From: Planctomycetota bacterium
Lineage (GTDB): Bacteria; Planctomycetota; Phycisphaerae; Sedimentisphaerales; Anaerobacaceae
Assembly: GCA_023481165.1 (NCBI GenBank)
Contig: JAMCWO010000054.1
Coordinates: 1 to 39,026, forward strand
Reading direction: 5' to 3'
Length of the DNA: 39,026 bases
A model generated the notes under the pieces. The model worked only from the letters and a program-made list of their open reading frames with translations, searched no databases and was not told where the DNA came from. The position numbers were made by a program, and so were the translations under genes. Of the stretch, positions 1 to 8,347 are shown piece after piece; positions within the stretch are counted from its first letter, which is position 1; each line of letters starts with the position of its first letter.

Positions 1-1
1 C

Positions 2-1081
2 TGGAAGTCCACGAGAAAGACCCGCATGATCGCCGGCATGGTGGCCAAGCACGGCGGCTACCAAGTCACGGCTGTTGCCGATTATTTCGAGCGTGTGGCG
101 GACGCCGCCGGCGAGCAACTCGGCGTGCCCAAGGCCAGGCGCTTTTGTGGTCTGGGTGCCTACAAGGGCCTGATCGCCGAGGTGGAGGCTGTCTTCCTGG
201 AGACGCCGCCCTACTGTTTTCCCGAGCACGCCGAGGCCGCGGTCGAGGCGGGCCGGCACGTCTACCTGGCCAAGCCCTTGGGCTGCGATGTCCCCGGCTG
301 CCTGCGCATCCAGGCGGCGGGCAAGAAGGCCACCGCCAACAAGCGGGTCTTTCTCGTGGACTTCCAGACCCGCACGGACCCCTTCTTCATCGAGGGCGTT
401 AGGCGCGTCCGCGAGGGGGCGATCGGTCGAATCGGCCTGTTGTCGTCCGAGTACAACGATGAGAGCTTCCGCGATCCGCCGAAGACCGCTACGGTCGAGA
501 GCCGCCTGCAGGAACTGATCTGGGTCAACGACGACGACTTGGGCGGCAGCTATCTCGTGAACGCGGGCATCCACGCCATCGACGTGGCCCTGTGGATCGC
601 GGGCCAGATGCCGACGAGCGCCATGGGCGCGTCACAGATCGTCCGCGCGGATCCGCACGGCGACTCGCACGATGTCTTCTCGCTCACCTACGAATTCCCG
701 AACGGCATGATCCTGAACCACCGCGGCGAGCACCTGAGGAACCGCTGCGAGTTCCGCAGCGACTGCCTCGCCCAGGGCCAGGACGGCTGGCTCCAGACCG
801 GTTACACCTCGGAGGTCCGCATCCTCGGCAACCGTAGCGGCTGGCGCGGCGGCGCTGTCGTGAACCTCTACCCCTCCGGCGCCGAGCGCAACATCGACGC
901 CTTCCACAAGTGCATCACGCAGGGTATCTATGACAACCCGACCCTGGAGCCGAGCGTCAACGCGACTCTGACGACGATCTTAGGCCGGGAAGCCGCCCGG
1001 CGCAGAACCAAACTGACTCTCACCGAGGTCCTCAAAGAAAACCGCCGCCTCGAACCCGACCTGACCGGTCTGAAAGCGTAG
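2..1081 (+). CDS. Gfo/Idh/MocA family oxidoreductase, 5' end cut by window edge
   Basis: The frame is open to the window edge, and the first visible residues (WKSTRKTRMIAGM) lie just after where the GxGxxG Rossmann motif should be, so the start is upstream. The fold is NAD(P)-dependent: an N-terminal Rossmann half containing VTAVADYFE, then the GFO_IDH_MocA C-terminal half. The usual EKP catalytic-lysine motif reads LAKPLG here, so the lysine is kept but the glutamate is replaced by alanine. The GIHAIDVALWIAG segment is the family's conserved helix. The family usually oxidises or reduces sugars and cyclitols; the substrate cannot be told. The TAG stop abuts a GC-rich palindrome. Confidence 0.88.
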   Translation, partial: WKSTRKTRMIAGMVAKHGGYQVTAVADYFERVADAAGEQLGVPKARRFCGLGAYKGLIAEVEAVFLETPPYCFPEHAEAAVEAGRHVYLAKPLGCDVPGCLRIQAAGKKATANKRVFLVDFQTRTDPFFIEGVRRVREGAIGRIGLLSSEYNDESFRDPPKTATVESRLQELIWVNDDDLGGSYLVNAGIHAIDVALWIAGQMPTSAMGASQIVRADPHGDSHDVFSLTYEFPNGMILNHRGEHLRNRCEFRSDCLAQGQDGWLQTGYTSEVRILGNRSGWRGGAVVNLYPSGAERNIDAFHKCITQGIYDNPTLEPSVNATLTTILGREAARRRTKLTLTEVLKENRRLEPDLTGLKA

Positions 1082-1134
1082 CATGGGCGTCCCGCCCGTG
1101 GAGGACAACGACCGGCAGGGCCGTCTTGGCCCTG
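1082..1134. repeat. two GC-rich hairpins directly after a stop codon
   Basis: The first palindrome, CATGGGCG-tcc-CGCCCGTG (1082-1100), starts one base after the TAG stop of the upstream oxidoreductase. The second is CAGGGCC-gtctt-GGCCCTG (1116-1134). Neither is followed by a U-tract, so intrinsic termination is doubtful. The architecture (TAG, TGGGC, short loop, GCCC) resembles the GTAGGGTGGGC palindromes elsewhere in the window, though the sequence differs. The remaining spacer to 1348 shows nothing else I can support. Confidence 0.55.
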
Positions 1135-1362
1135 TTGCCACAGACGACACGCCTCCGAAGACAAGCTTTGCGCCCCATGCTCCAAGGTGTTGGAAGTAAG
1201 CGGTGGCCGTGGACCCATCGGGCGAAACAAAGCCAATTTCCGCCCGCCGGTCTTGCCGCCTGCCGGCCGTTGCGTATGTTCCTGTCTCCCCACGCGGCTA
1301 TTGCCTAATGCGATGATCCGCCGGCGGGTCGCATACTGATGCAGATTGAAAGGAGGTGCGGC

Positions 1363-1986
1363 ATGACAATGACAGATCTGGGCCCCGGGCGTGTGCTGAT
1401 CGACGCAATTGCCAGGAACTGGCCCCTGATTCTCGTGCGCGGGGTGGCCGCGATCGTATTTGGCATCCTATGCTTCGTCTGGCCGGCTATCACCCTGTTG
1501 GCCCTGGTGCTGGTCTGGGGCGCTTATGCGATTGTGGATGGCGTCGGCGCTATCGTCTGGGGCACGCGCTCCCGCTGGTGGTCGATGGTGGCGGTCGGCA
1601 TCGTAAGCGTGCTGGCCGGACTGATCGCCTTCTTCTGGCCCGGCATTACGGCGCTGGCGCTGCTGTACCTGATCGCCGCCTGGGCCATTGTGCGCGGCGG
1701 TGTCGAGATCGCAGCGGCCGTTCGCCTGCGCCATTGGATCCGGAACGAATGGCTCCTGGGGCTGGCCGGTATCGCTTCCATTGTGTTTGGCGTGCTGGTC
1801 GCGCTGTTCCCGGGAGCCGGAGCGCCCTCAGTGGTTTGGCTGATCGGTGTCTTCGCCGTGGTCTTCGGCGTCCTCGCAGTGGGCGTGGCGCTCCGCTTGC
1901 GCTCTCTTCAACACACGGCAAGAGCGCGGCCCGAAGAGGTCTCCGCGGCCGCCGTCGCTCCCAAGTGGGACGAGGACACGCGCTGA
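1363..1986 (+). CDS. HdeD/DUF308 family integral membrane protein
   Basis: A 207-residue, strongly hydrophobic protein with about six membrane segments arranged as repeated helical hairpins. The recurring motifs LVRGVAAIVFGILCFVWP and FFWPGITALALLYLI are typical of HdeD/DUF308 proteins, some of which help acid tolerance in enterobacteria. The exact role here is unknown. The start is ATG 1363 because AGGAGG lies at 1351-1356 with a six-base spacer; an in-frame upstream ATG at 1339 has no such site. The C-terminus (ARARPEEVSAAAVAP) is polar and probably cytoplasmic. The gene is convergent with the M20 amidohydrolase downstream and appears monocistronic. Confidence 0.85.
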   Translation: MTMTDLGPGRVLIDAIARNWPLILVRGVAAIVFGILCFVWPAITLLALVLVWGAYAIVDGVGAIVWGTRSRWWSMVAVGIVSVLAGLIAFFWPGITALALLYLIAAWAIVRGGVEIAAAVRLRHWIRNEWLLGLAGIASIVFGVLVALFPGAGAPSVVWLIGVFAVVFGVLAVGVALRLRSLQHTARARPEEVSAAAVAPKWDEDTR

Positions 1987-2117
1987 ACGAAGGGAACGTA
2001 CCCGCGCGTGAGTCTATCGCGCGCTTGGCCTGAGCCGCCCCGGTCTCCCAGAACCGGCAGAGAGGCAACGACCGTAACACGGTGCCATCCCAATTGGGCG
2101 GGCGACTTTCCGCCGGG

Positions 2118-2150
2118 CCGGGAATAGGTAAGGCATTTCCGCCTTCCCGG
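2118..2150. terminator. possible hairpin between convergent genes
   Basis: CCGGGAA (2118-2124) pairs with TTCCCGG (2144-2150) across a 19-base loop. It lies between the convergent DUF308 and M20 genes. There is no clear U-tract on either strand, so a terminator role is only a guess from position. Confidence 0.25.
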
Positions 2151-2165
2151 AGTTCGCTGATCCGC

Positions 2166-3509
2166 CTACTTCTCCAGGTAGCTGACGGTCAAGTGTGCCA
2201 GGGACCGGATGCCGAGGACCAGCGCGCGCTCATCGGCGAAGAAGCGCGGCGAGTGGGGCATGGGGGCCTTCTTCGGGTCGGTGCCGTGCGGCGTAACACC
2301 CAGGAAGAAATACAAGCCCGGGATTTGCTGCTGATAATAGGAGAAGTCCTCCGCGCCGGTCATAGGCGGCATGACCACAGCGTGGCCCTTGCCGACGACC
2401 GTTTCGAGCACCGGGACCATGCGCGCCGTGAGGTTGGGATCATTGAAGGTCACCGGATAGCCCGGATCGATGGTCACATCGGCGCCGGCGCCGCCGCTTT
2501 GGGCGATCAGGGCTGCCGTCTTGCGAATGCGGTCGAAGATGTCGGCGCGCATCTGGGGCTCGAGGGTGCGAATCGTTCCGATCATCTCCACTTCATCGGG
2601 GATGATGTTCGAGCGCACGCCGCCGTGGATGCTGCCGATCGTAATGACGGCCGGAGCCAGAGGGAGATCCACCTGCCGGCTGACGATCGTCTGCAGGCCG
2701 AGGACGATCTGCGAGGCGACCACGATAGGATCGGTTCCGCCCCAGGGCAGGGCACCATGAGTCTGTCGCCCACGAACCAGGATGCGCAGATTGTCCTGAT
2801 TGGCCATCGTCGCTCCGGGGCGGTACGCCATCTCGCCCACGGCGTAGCTCGGATTGACGTGCAGGGCAAAGATGACCCGAGGTTTAGGATTCTCCAGGGT
2901 GCCTTCTTGGATCATCAGCTTCGCGCCCCCCTGCTCTCCCTGGGGCGTTCCTTCCTCCGCCGGCTGGAAGAGGAACTTCACGGTGCCGGGCAACTCCTCC
3001 CGCACCTGTGCCAGCACCTGGGCCACGGCCATCAAGACCGCCGTATGCACATCGTGCCCGCAGGCGTGCATCACCCCGACTAGCCGGCCGTTGTACTCGG
3101 CCTTGACCTTCGAGGCGAACGGCACGTCCAGCGCCTCCGTCACCGGGAGGGCGTCCATATCCGCCCGCAGCGCGACCACGGGACCGGTTTGGCCGCCGCG
3201 CAGGACGGCGACCACGCCGGTGTGGGCTACTTGCGTCCGGACCTCCAGGCCGAGTCGGCGCAGGTGGTCCGCCACGATGCCCGCCGTGCGGACTTCGCGA
3301 TTCGACAGTTCCGGATGCCGGTGAATGTCACGCCGCCAGGCGATGGCCTGCGGTTGGATCTCCGCGGCCAGCTGGTCGATCTTCGCCGCAAGCGAGTTTC
3401 CCGGCGCTGTCTGGCTCCCAGCGTTCGACGCCAGCGCCACGACCGGCAGCAGTACCGCCCAGACACAGAAGCCGATCCAACTCATCGTTATTCTCGCCAA
3501 AGTACCCAT
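2166..3509 (-). CDS. secreted M20 family metallo-amidohydrolase
   Basis: A 447-residue metallopeptidase/amidohydrolase of the M20D type, related to hippurate hydrolase and N-acyl-amino-acid or IAA-conjugate hydrolases. The N-terminus is a Sec signal peptide (GFCVWAVLLPVVALASNA), so it acts outside the cytoplasm. Family motifs in order: HRHPELSNRE, VALRADMDALPVTE, the metal-binding HACGHDVH, QPAEEG with the catalytic and metal Glu pair, FALHVNP, and MTGAEDFSYY near the C-terminus. A dimerisation insert lies between the halves. The start is ATG 3509, preceded by AAGGACGGAG; a longer frame upstream lacks a good site. The substrate is not predictable. Confidence 0.9.
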   Translation of the reverse strand: MGTLARITMSWIGFCVWAVLLPVVALASNAGSQTAPGNSLAAKIDQLAAEIQPQAIAWRRDIHRHPELSNREVRTAGIVADHLRRLGLEVRTQVAHTGVVAVLRGGQTGPVVALRADMDALPVTEALDVPFASKVKAEYNGRLVGVMHACGHDVHTAVLMAVAQVLAQVREELPGTVKFLFQPAEEGTPQGEQGGAKLMIQEGTLENPKPRVIFALHVNPSYAVGEMAYRPGATMANQDNLRILVRGRQTHGALPWGGTDPIVVASQIVLGLQTIVSRQVDLPLAPAVITIGSIHGGVRSNIIPDEVEMIGTIRTLEPQMRADIFDRIRKTAALIAQSGGAGADVTIDPGYPVTFNDPNLTARMVPVLETVVGKGHAVVMPPMTGAEDFSYYQQQIPGLYFFLGVTPHGTDPKKAPMPHSPRFFADERALVLGIRSLAHLTVSYLEK

Positions 3510-3656
3510 TCTCCGTCCTTTCCCGTGCGAAACCATCGTGACACCATCGTGCGGCGGTGTCACCTGCGGCGCTGCCGGCGCGACGGAATGATTATCTCTC
3601 GCAGGAGTGGTTTGGACAAGGGGTGGCTGGGTCTGCGGGTGGAACAGATGCAATCC

Positions 3657-3729
3657 GTAGGCTGGGCTGTGCCCACCAGTTGGCCGTCCGGTTGGGCCCG
3701 GGGGAATTGGTGGGCACAGCCCACCCTAC
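3657..3729. repeat. inverted pair of GTAGGGTGGGC palindromic repeats
   Basis: Two 22-bp arms (3657-3678 and 3708-3729) are inverted copies with one mismatch, separated by a 29-bp loop. Each arm is itself a palindrome, TGGGCTGTGCCCA. The right arm carries the TAG stop codon of the histidine kinase at 3726-3728. A second pair lies at 27544-27609 and a half copy at 33718-33739. It looks like a dispersed non-coding repeat of the REP/MITE kind. Confidence 0.85.
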
Positions 3730-5447
3730 GAGGATTGGCCGGCCTCTGTCATGGACTGGCCTGCGTCTACCGCGGCGTCGGGGACGGCGATGAGGAACGT
3801 GCTGCCCTTGCCGGTGGCGCTTTTGATCTTCATGCGTCCACCGAGGAGCTCCGCACGCTCCCGCACGCTCAGCAGGCCGGAGCCTGCCGTGTGGGTCAGC
3901 GACCGCAGATCGAAGCCCTGCCCCTGGTCGGAGATGGTCAGCCGCAACTGATTCCGGACGCGTGTGAGCCGCAATTTCGCCTCGGAGACCTCCGCGTGTT
4001 TGATGACGTTGAACAGGATCTCCTGGGCCGCCCGGTAGAGAAACATCCGCACCGGTTCCGAAGGCGAGTGAACCGGGCCGCGTGTCTGGACATGGACCAC
4101 CAGGCCGTGCTTGCTCTGCATCTGGTGCGCCAGCCACGCAAACGTGTCGTCCAGACCGCTCTGGGACAGCACCGCCGGACCGAGCTCATGCGAGAGATTG
4201 CGGGACTTCTCGATGGCGTCTTTGAGCATCTGCTCGACCAGCCGGACCGTCTCCGCCAGGTCCGCATCGCTCCGGACCCGGCTGTCCAGCAGACCCAATT
4301 GGAACTTGGCCGCCGCCAGGATCTGCTGCAGGTCATCGTGGAGAATCTCGGCCAGGCGCCTCCGCTCCCGATCCTCGGCGTCCAGCATCTCGAGCGTCAC
4401 CCGCTGAAGCTGATGGGCGCGCTGCTCCAACTGGCAGATCGCGTTCTGGCGCTCGGTGACGTCGTCGAGGCTCAGCACCAGGAACTGCACCTCCCCCGCG
4501 TCGTCGCACAGCGGGGTAAGTCGCCAATCCCAATACGTCACTCCTCGTTCGGGTTGATCGGGATAGATCAGCGGTCGCGCATAGGCATAAAAGGCCTGCC
4601 GACGACGGAGGGTCTGCCGAAAGATCGCCTCGGTCTCCTCGTGCGGATAGAGCGTGAAGTGGTTCTTGCCGACGAAGTATTCTGGGTTCTTGCCGGCCGC
4701 GTGCGCGTAGGCCTCGTTGACCCGCACGAAGTTGAAGTGCCGGTCCAGGAACGCCAACGGCGTGATGGTATCCCGGAAGAAGGCTTCCAGCATCTGGGAT
4801 CGTTTCCGCAGTTCCGTTTCCACCAGGGCGCGCCGGCCCATCTCCTCCTGCAGCCGGTCCACGGCGTCGCGCAACTCCTCCGTCCGGGTCCGCACCTCCT
4901 CCTGGAGCCGATTCTGGCAGCGATCGGCCTGCTCCTGCAGCCGTCTTCGCTCCGTGATGTCGCGAACGACCGTAAGCGTCATCCGCCGCTGGCGAAACTC
5001 CAGCGTGTCGACGCTGACCTCGACCGGCACCGGTTGCCCATCCTTGCGGATCAGCGTGGTCTCGAACAACAGTCGGCCGGATTTCCGGAGTCTCCGCAGA
5101 GTTTCGGGGATCGCCTCCCGGGCCTCTTCGCCCAAGATCTCGAAGAGAGTCAACTTCAGGACTTCCACGCGGGGGTAGCCCAGCATTTGGCACATGCGGT
5201 CGTTCACGTCGATAAAGCGGCCCTGCGGCGGAGAGGGCAGCAACTCGTGCAGCACAATGCCATCGCTAGAAACCTGAAAGAGATGAGCCAAGAGCGCCTC
5301 GCGCTCGCCGGGAGCGTCGAATGGAGCGGAGGAATCATGGATTTCGAGGTGGGCTACTCGGACCGGCTCTTGGCGATGCAATGGCTTATACGCTGGGTGG
5401 GATTCCTGCCCGCCGTCGATCTTCTCGTGTCCCGATTTTGCGGCCAT
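3726..5447 (-). CDS. PAS-domain sensor histidine kinase, HisKA_3 (NarL/DegS type)
   Basis: A 573-residue kinase with no obvious membrane segment, so probably cytoplasmic. First PAS domain about residues 50-165 (DGIVLHELLP, then TVVRDITERR); coiled coil about 166-226; second PAS about 226-335, ending SLDDVTERQ. The HisKA_3 dimerisation domain carries ERRRLAEILHDDLQQI with the phospho-acceptor His near residue 370. The HATPase_c domain has the N-box RAAQEILFNVIKHA, G1 DQGQGFD and G2 GSGLLSVRERAELLGG. ATG 5447 is chosen because GGAGGG lies seven bases upstream. No response regulator is adjacent, so it is an orphan here. Its TAG stop lies inside a palindromic repeat. Confidence 0.9.
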   Translation of the reverse strand: MAAKSGHEKIDGGQESHPAYKPLHRQEPVRVAHLEIHDSSAPFDAPGEREALLAHLFQVSSDGIVLHELLPSPPQGRFIDVNDRMCQMLGYPRVEVLKLTLFEILGEEAREAIPETLRRLRKSGRLLFETTLIRKDGQPVPVEVSVDTLEFRQRRMTLTVVRDITERRRLQEQADRCQNRLQEEVRTRTEELRDAVDRLQEEMGRRALVETELRKRSQMLEAFFRDTITPLAFLDRHFNFVRVNEAYAHAAGKNPEYFVGKNHFTLYPHEETEAIFRQTLRRRQAFYAYARPLIYPDQPERGVTYWDWRLTPLCDDAGEVQFLVLSLDDVTERQNAICQLEQRAHQLQRVTLEMLDAEDRERRRLAEILHDDLQQILAAAKFQLGLLDSRVRSDADLAETVRLVEQMLKDAIEKSRNLSHELGPAVLSQSGLDDTFAWLAHQMQSKHGLVVHVQTRGPVHSPSEPVRMFLYRAAQEILFNVIKHAEVSEAKLRLTRVRNQLRLTISDQGQGFDLRSLTHTAGSGLLSVRERAELLGGRMKIKSATGKGSTFLIAVPDAAVDAGQSMTEAGQSS

Positions 5448-5631
5448 CGCGTAGCCCTCCATTGGCCCCATCGTGTACACGCTCTCTCGATTCGACGAAA
5501 ACATCTCAACGGTGCGGTTCTTTGATCCTACGGCGCTACTCCGGCACCTGCAAGTGAATTTCCGAGTTCGCCTAACATTTTTTTGCCGCCGGCCGGGTCG
5601 GATATTGCGTGCAGGGCCGGCGTGCCCAACG

Positions 5632-5637
5632 TATAAT
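5632..5637 (+). promoter_or_regulatory. TATAAT -10 box six bases before the start codon
   Basis: A perfect TATAAT ends six bases before ATG 5644, and there is no Shine-Dalgarno sequence between them. This predicts a leaderless or near-leaderless transcript. A TTGCGT lies upstream at 5605-5610, but its 21-base spacing is too long for a standard -35. Confidence 0.4.
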
Positions 5638-5643
5638 CAATGT

Positions 5644-6225
5644 ATGAAACTACCGAAATTGGATAATCCAGAGCGTTACCAGGGATTGTACGTGTTCGAC
5701 TTCGGCGACCACGCGGGCGTGGGCTTCACGGCGGAAGAGGCGGCCGAGTTGCTGGACAGCAAGCGGTATAAAGAGGGCAAAGTGTACAAGATTCAGCGGG
5801 CTTTCCCCGACGGCCGGATGGAGTTGCGCGCGGTGCCGGCGGCCCGTTTCCAGTTGGAGGCCGGGATGATCTTCTACGCACCGGACGAGGCGACGGCCCG
5901 GCGGGATTTCAAACGGCTGGTGAATCTGGCCGTCCGGAGCAGCCCGCCCTGCCGTGCCAAAGGCGAACTGGCCCGATACGCACAGGACAAGTTCGCCGTC
6001 GTGCTCATCTACCCGGCCGAGCGGGATGAAGAAGTCAGCGCCTGGCTGCTGGATGGCGACTACCGGACAGCCGGTCCGGCGGAGGGTGGAATCGGGGTCG
6101 TCGAGCGCTACTACCGAGATCAACCCGAGATCCTGGAAACGCAGCAGTTTTTCGGGGCCAGTGAGACGGTCAGCCGAACCGGCCGGGAGTTGCTTGGATC
6201 GGTCGCCTTGGCGGTCCAGAGGTGA
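5644..6225 (+). CDS. hypothetical protein, 193 aa
   Basis: I do not recognise a characterised family. The protein is soluble, with no signal peptide or membrane segment. It starts MKLPKLDNPERYQGLYVFDF and includes KVYKIQRAFPDGRMELRAV and a C-terminal FGASETVSRTGRELLGSVA. ATG 5644 is chosen because a TATAAT lies immediately upstream; a longer GTG frame from 5473 runs through the divergent promoter region and looks non-coding. It is divergent from the histidine kinase and overlaps the next gene by one base (TGATG), so the two are probably cotranslated. Confidence 0.75.
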   Translation: MKLPKLDNPERYQGLYVFDFGDHAGVGFTAEEAAELLDSKRYKEGKVYKIQRAFPDGRMELRAVPAARFQLEAGMIFYAPDEATARRDFKRLVNLAVRSSPPCRAKGELARYAQDKFAVVLIYPAERDEEVSAWLLDGDYRTAGPAEGGIGVVERYYRDQPEILETQQFFGASETVSRTGRELLGSVALAVQR

Positions 6226-6473
6226 TGACGGGTATGCAGCAAGCAGCGATGAGAGTCCATACCGATGCGGGGAAAGGTCCGGGCGCCAAAGCCCTGTGGC
6301 TAGGCCTCGCGGCAGGCTTGATCGCGCGGCTGTTCCGGACCCGGCTCCCCGAGGTAACCGGGAAAGACCTTCAGAGAAACGACTATTCCATCAGCACGCA
6401 ACGGATGGGGGTGCGCTTCACCGAACGGATTCGCAACGCGTTCCGGCTCCGCTGGATCCGGGAGATCTTCTGA
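6225..6473 (+). CDS. small hypothetical protein coupled to the upstream gene, 82 aa
   Basis: Unknown family. It begins at ATG 6225 within a TGATG overlap with the preceding stop; GAGG lies just upstream. A single short hydrophobic stretch ([15 protein letters not shown]) could be a weak membrane anchor, and the C-terminus is basic ([18 protein letters not shown]). Its TGA stop (6471-6473) abuts the TGA of the convergent prepilin gene (6474-6476), making the shared palindrome TGATCA. The overlap with a sibling unknown gene supports it being real. Confidence 0.65.
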   Translation: MTGMQQAAMRVHTDAGKGPGAKALWLGLAAGLIARLFRTRLPEVTGKDLQRNDYSISTQRMGVRFTERIRNAFRLRWIREIF

Positions 6474-7260
6474 TCACCACCAGAAGCACGGGTTGCCGTT
6501 GGCCTGCCAGAACCAGCGGTGCTCCATTTCGTCGAACTTGCGCCATTGAACGTGGCCGTCCACGAAGAGGAGATTGCTGCCGAGGGGGCTTCGTGCCACC
6601 CTTGAGATGGCTCGTCCGGTCGTAGATTTGCCAGCGGGACCAGCAGCCGCCGGTCGCCTTCGTGAAGTCGGATTGCAGGGGGTCCGCCCCGGTGCTCGCG
6701 GTAACATCCGCAATCAGCTCCACCTGCGCGGGGGCTGCATGGGTCTTGATCACCGACCGGACCCACTCCTTGGGGGCTCCGGTGCTCATGGGCGGGTGCG
6801 CCCGGGGAGCGACGACGTCGATGAACCAGAAGTACCCCAGGATGCGATGGTAGTCTTTCCGCGTGGCCACCGCCTGGGGCTCGGGCTGCGCATAGCTCTC
6901 CGACGTACCGGCCGGCAGGTTCTCGCCGTACCGCCAGAAGATGATCCGATCCCGCTGCCGCCAGGAGGGACAATACATGATGTGCCGGTCGAAGGCCCCG
7001 GTCTTCAGGACGATGTCCGTCGTCCAGTACGAGACGTCGAAGAGCCACCGGTCGACTTCATTGAGCGGGAGCTTGCCGTCGTAGTCGTTGGCGTAGAGGA
7101 ACAGTCCCAGTCCGGTGTTCTTCTCGTTCTGGGCACAGACAGCGCGCCGGCCCTGCTCCCGGGCGGCATTGAGCGCCGGCATCAGAATCGCCATCAACAA
7201 GGCGATTACAGCGATCACGACCAGCAGCTCGATCAGGGTGAATCCACTCCTCTTTCCCAA
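6474..7260 (-). pseudogene. prepilin-type N-methylation protein with a +1 frameshift
   Basis: The N-terminus ([19 protein letters not shown]) is a type IV prepilin/type II pseudopilin leader with the Gly-Phe cleavage site and a hydrophobic helix, followed by [20 protein letters not shown]. The family normally ends in a [11 protein letters not shown] box. That box is present, but in another frame. One extra base in the G5 run at 6584-6588 (C5 on the coding strand) explains it: removing one restores ...[17 protein letters not shown]... to a TGA at 6474, giving about 261 residues. Read unrepaired, the frame runs on to 6418 with unrelated sequence. The start is TTG 7260 with AGGGGAGG upstream. 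It could be a true mutation or an assembly error. Confidence 0.82.
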
Positions 7261-7326
7261 GGCTGCCTCCCCTGTCCCTGCGCAGGGTGGTGACGCGTCG
7301 GGTGCATCCTCCCTGAGCCGGAACGG

Positions 7327-8151
7327 TTAGAAGACCGGCGCCGGTCGATCGCCGGGCCAGGTGTATTGCCAGCACTCGCTGGCGTCCTGCCCCCAGGGAT
7401 CGACTTCCTGGACGTGTCCATCCACGAAGGAGGCATTGGTAATGCCGTGGTCGCGATTGCTCATTGCGATCTTGTGGAACGTCCCGAAACTGTCGGTCGA
7501 ATGGTTCGGCAAAGGACGCAGGTTCGTGTCGTTGATGCCGGCGTTATTGATGCCGGGCGTCCGCCAGGTGTTCTCCTCGCCAAAGTAGAACGTCAACGCC
7601 GGACGTTTCACCATGGTTTCCTTGCGCAGACCCTTGCTGGTGTCTGTGTCGCCTATGCCGCTGCGGTACTGGGCCGGCACGGAGCCAAAGGCGTCGCCAT
7701 TGAGGTAAGAATTCATCGTATAGCTGAAATTCGGCTTGTCGACGGGAATGGTCGCGCCATTGCACATGGCGCAACTCATCGCCTTGAGCACGACCCTGAA
7801 CGTGGGGCACACGTGGATCTTCGGGAAGTCCTTGAGATAGGGCCAGCACAGGCCGGCATACTCCGGGTGCAGAGTCAGGCTCATGGCCGGATTGTGGTAA
7901 GCGCAGCCGGTGCCGCTGCCGCCGCCGGTGCTATTGTAGAGCCAGTTGAACGAGCGCGGGAAATCGCCGTTGTTGTCCTCGGAATACATTCTCTGAATGA
8001 CCGCGTAATTGCGCAGGTTGGATCGGCACGACATGAACCGCGCCTGCTCCCGAACCTTCGTGAGGCTGGGCATCAGAACCCCCATCAGGATGGCTATGAT
8101 GGAGATCACCACCAACAGTTCAATCAACGTAAATCCTCTTCGGCCTCTCAT
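7327..8151 (-). CDS. prepilin-type N-methylation domain protein
   Basis: A 274-residue pseudopilin-like protein. The leader [18 protein letters not shown] is cleaved after Gly by prepilin peptidase, and the helix then inserts in the membrane. The extracellular part contains [18 protein letters not shown], a Cys-containing variable middle, and the family's terminal box ([17 protein letters not shown]). This layout is very common in Planctomycetota and Lentisphaerae, often in many copies per genome. No prepilin peptidase or secretion ATPase is nearby. ATG 8151 is chosen because AAGGAG lies seven bases upstream. It is tandem with a frameshifted sibling just downstream. Confidence 0.88.
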   Translation of the reverse strand: MRGRRGFTLIELLVVISIIAILMGVLMPSLTKVREQARFMSCRSNLRNYAVIQRMYSEDNNGDFPRSFNWLYNSTGGGSGTGCAYHNPAMSLTLHPEYAGLCWPYLKDFPKIHVCPTFRVVLKAMSCAMCNGATIPVDKPNFSYTMNSYLNGDAFGSVPAQYRSGIGDTDTSKGLRKETMVKRPALTFYFGEENTWRTPGINNAGINDTNLRPLPNHSTDSFGTFHKIAMSNRDHGITNASFVDGHVQEVDPWGQDASECWQYTWPGDRPAPVF

Positions 8152-8230
8152 AAGATCGCTCCTTATTACCCAAATCCTCACACGCAATCGCACCGCGTCA
8201 CCCTAGATGTCAGACGAAATGCCTTCCGAT

Positions 8231-8259
8231 AATGTACTACGAATCGGCGGCAAATGCAA
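8231..8259 (-). promoter_or_regulatory. weak candidate promoter for the prepilin gene
   Basis: On the minus strand TTGCAT and TACATT are separated by 17 bases, about 80 bases upstream of ATG 8151. The match to the sigma-70 consensus is partial (3/6 and 4/6), so this is only suggestive. Confidence 0.25.
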
Positions 8260-8347
8260 TAATTCGTCCACTTTTTTGCAGGGTGGCCCCTAGGGCGGCC
8301 CGGAGCGGCCGCAGCCCAATTTCCTCCGGCAAGGCTACGAAAAGGGC

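Noticed and set aside
1126-1308. 60-codon plus-strand frame between Gfo/Idh and HdeD genes
   Set aside because: No ribosome binding site or domain; the composition is Arg/Pro-rich as expected of non-coding GC-rich DNA.
2082-3083. Long plus-strand frame opposite the M20 gene
   Set aside because: Antisense shadow of a GC-rich gene with clear catalytic motifs on the other strand; similar shadows occur opposite most genes here.
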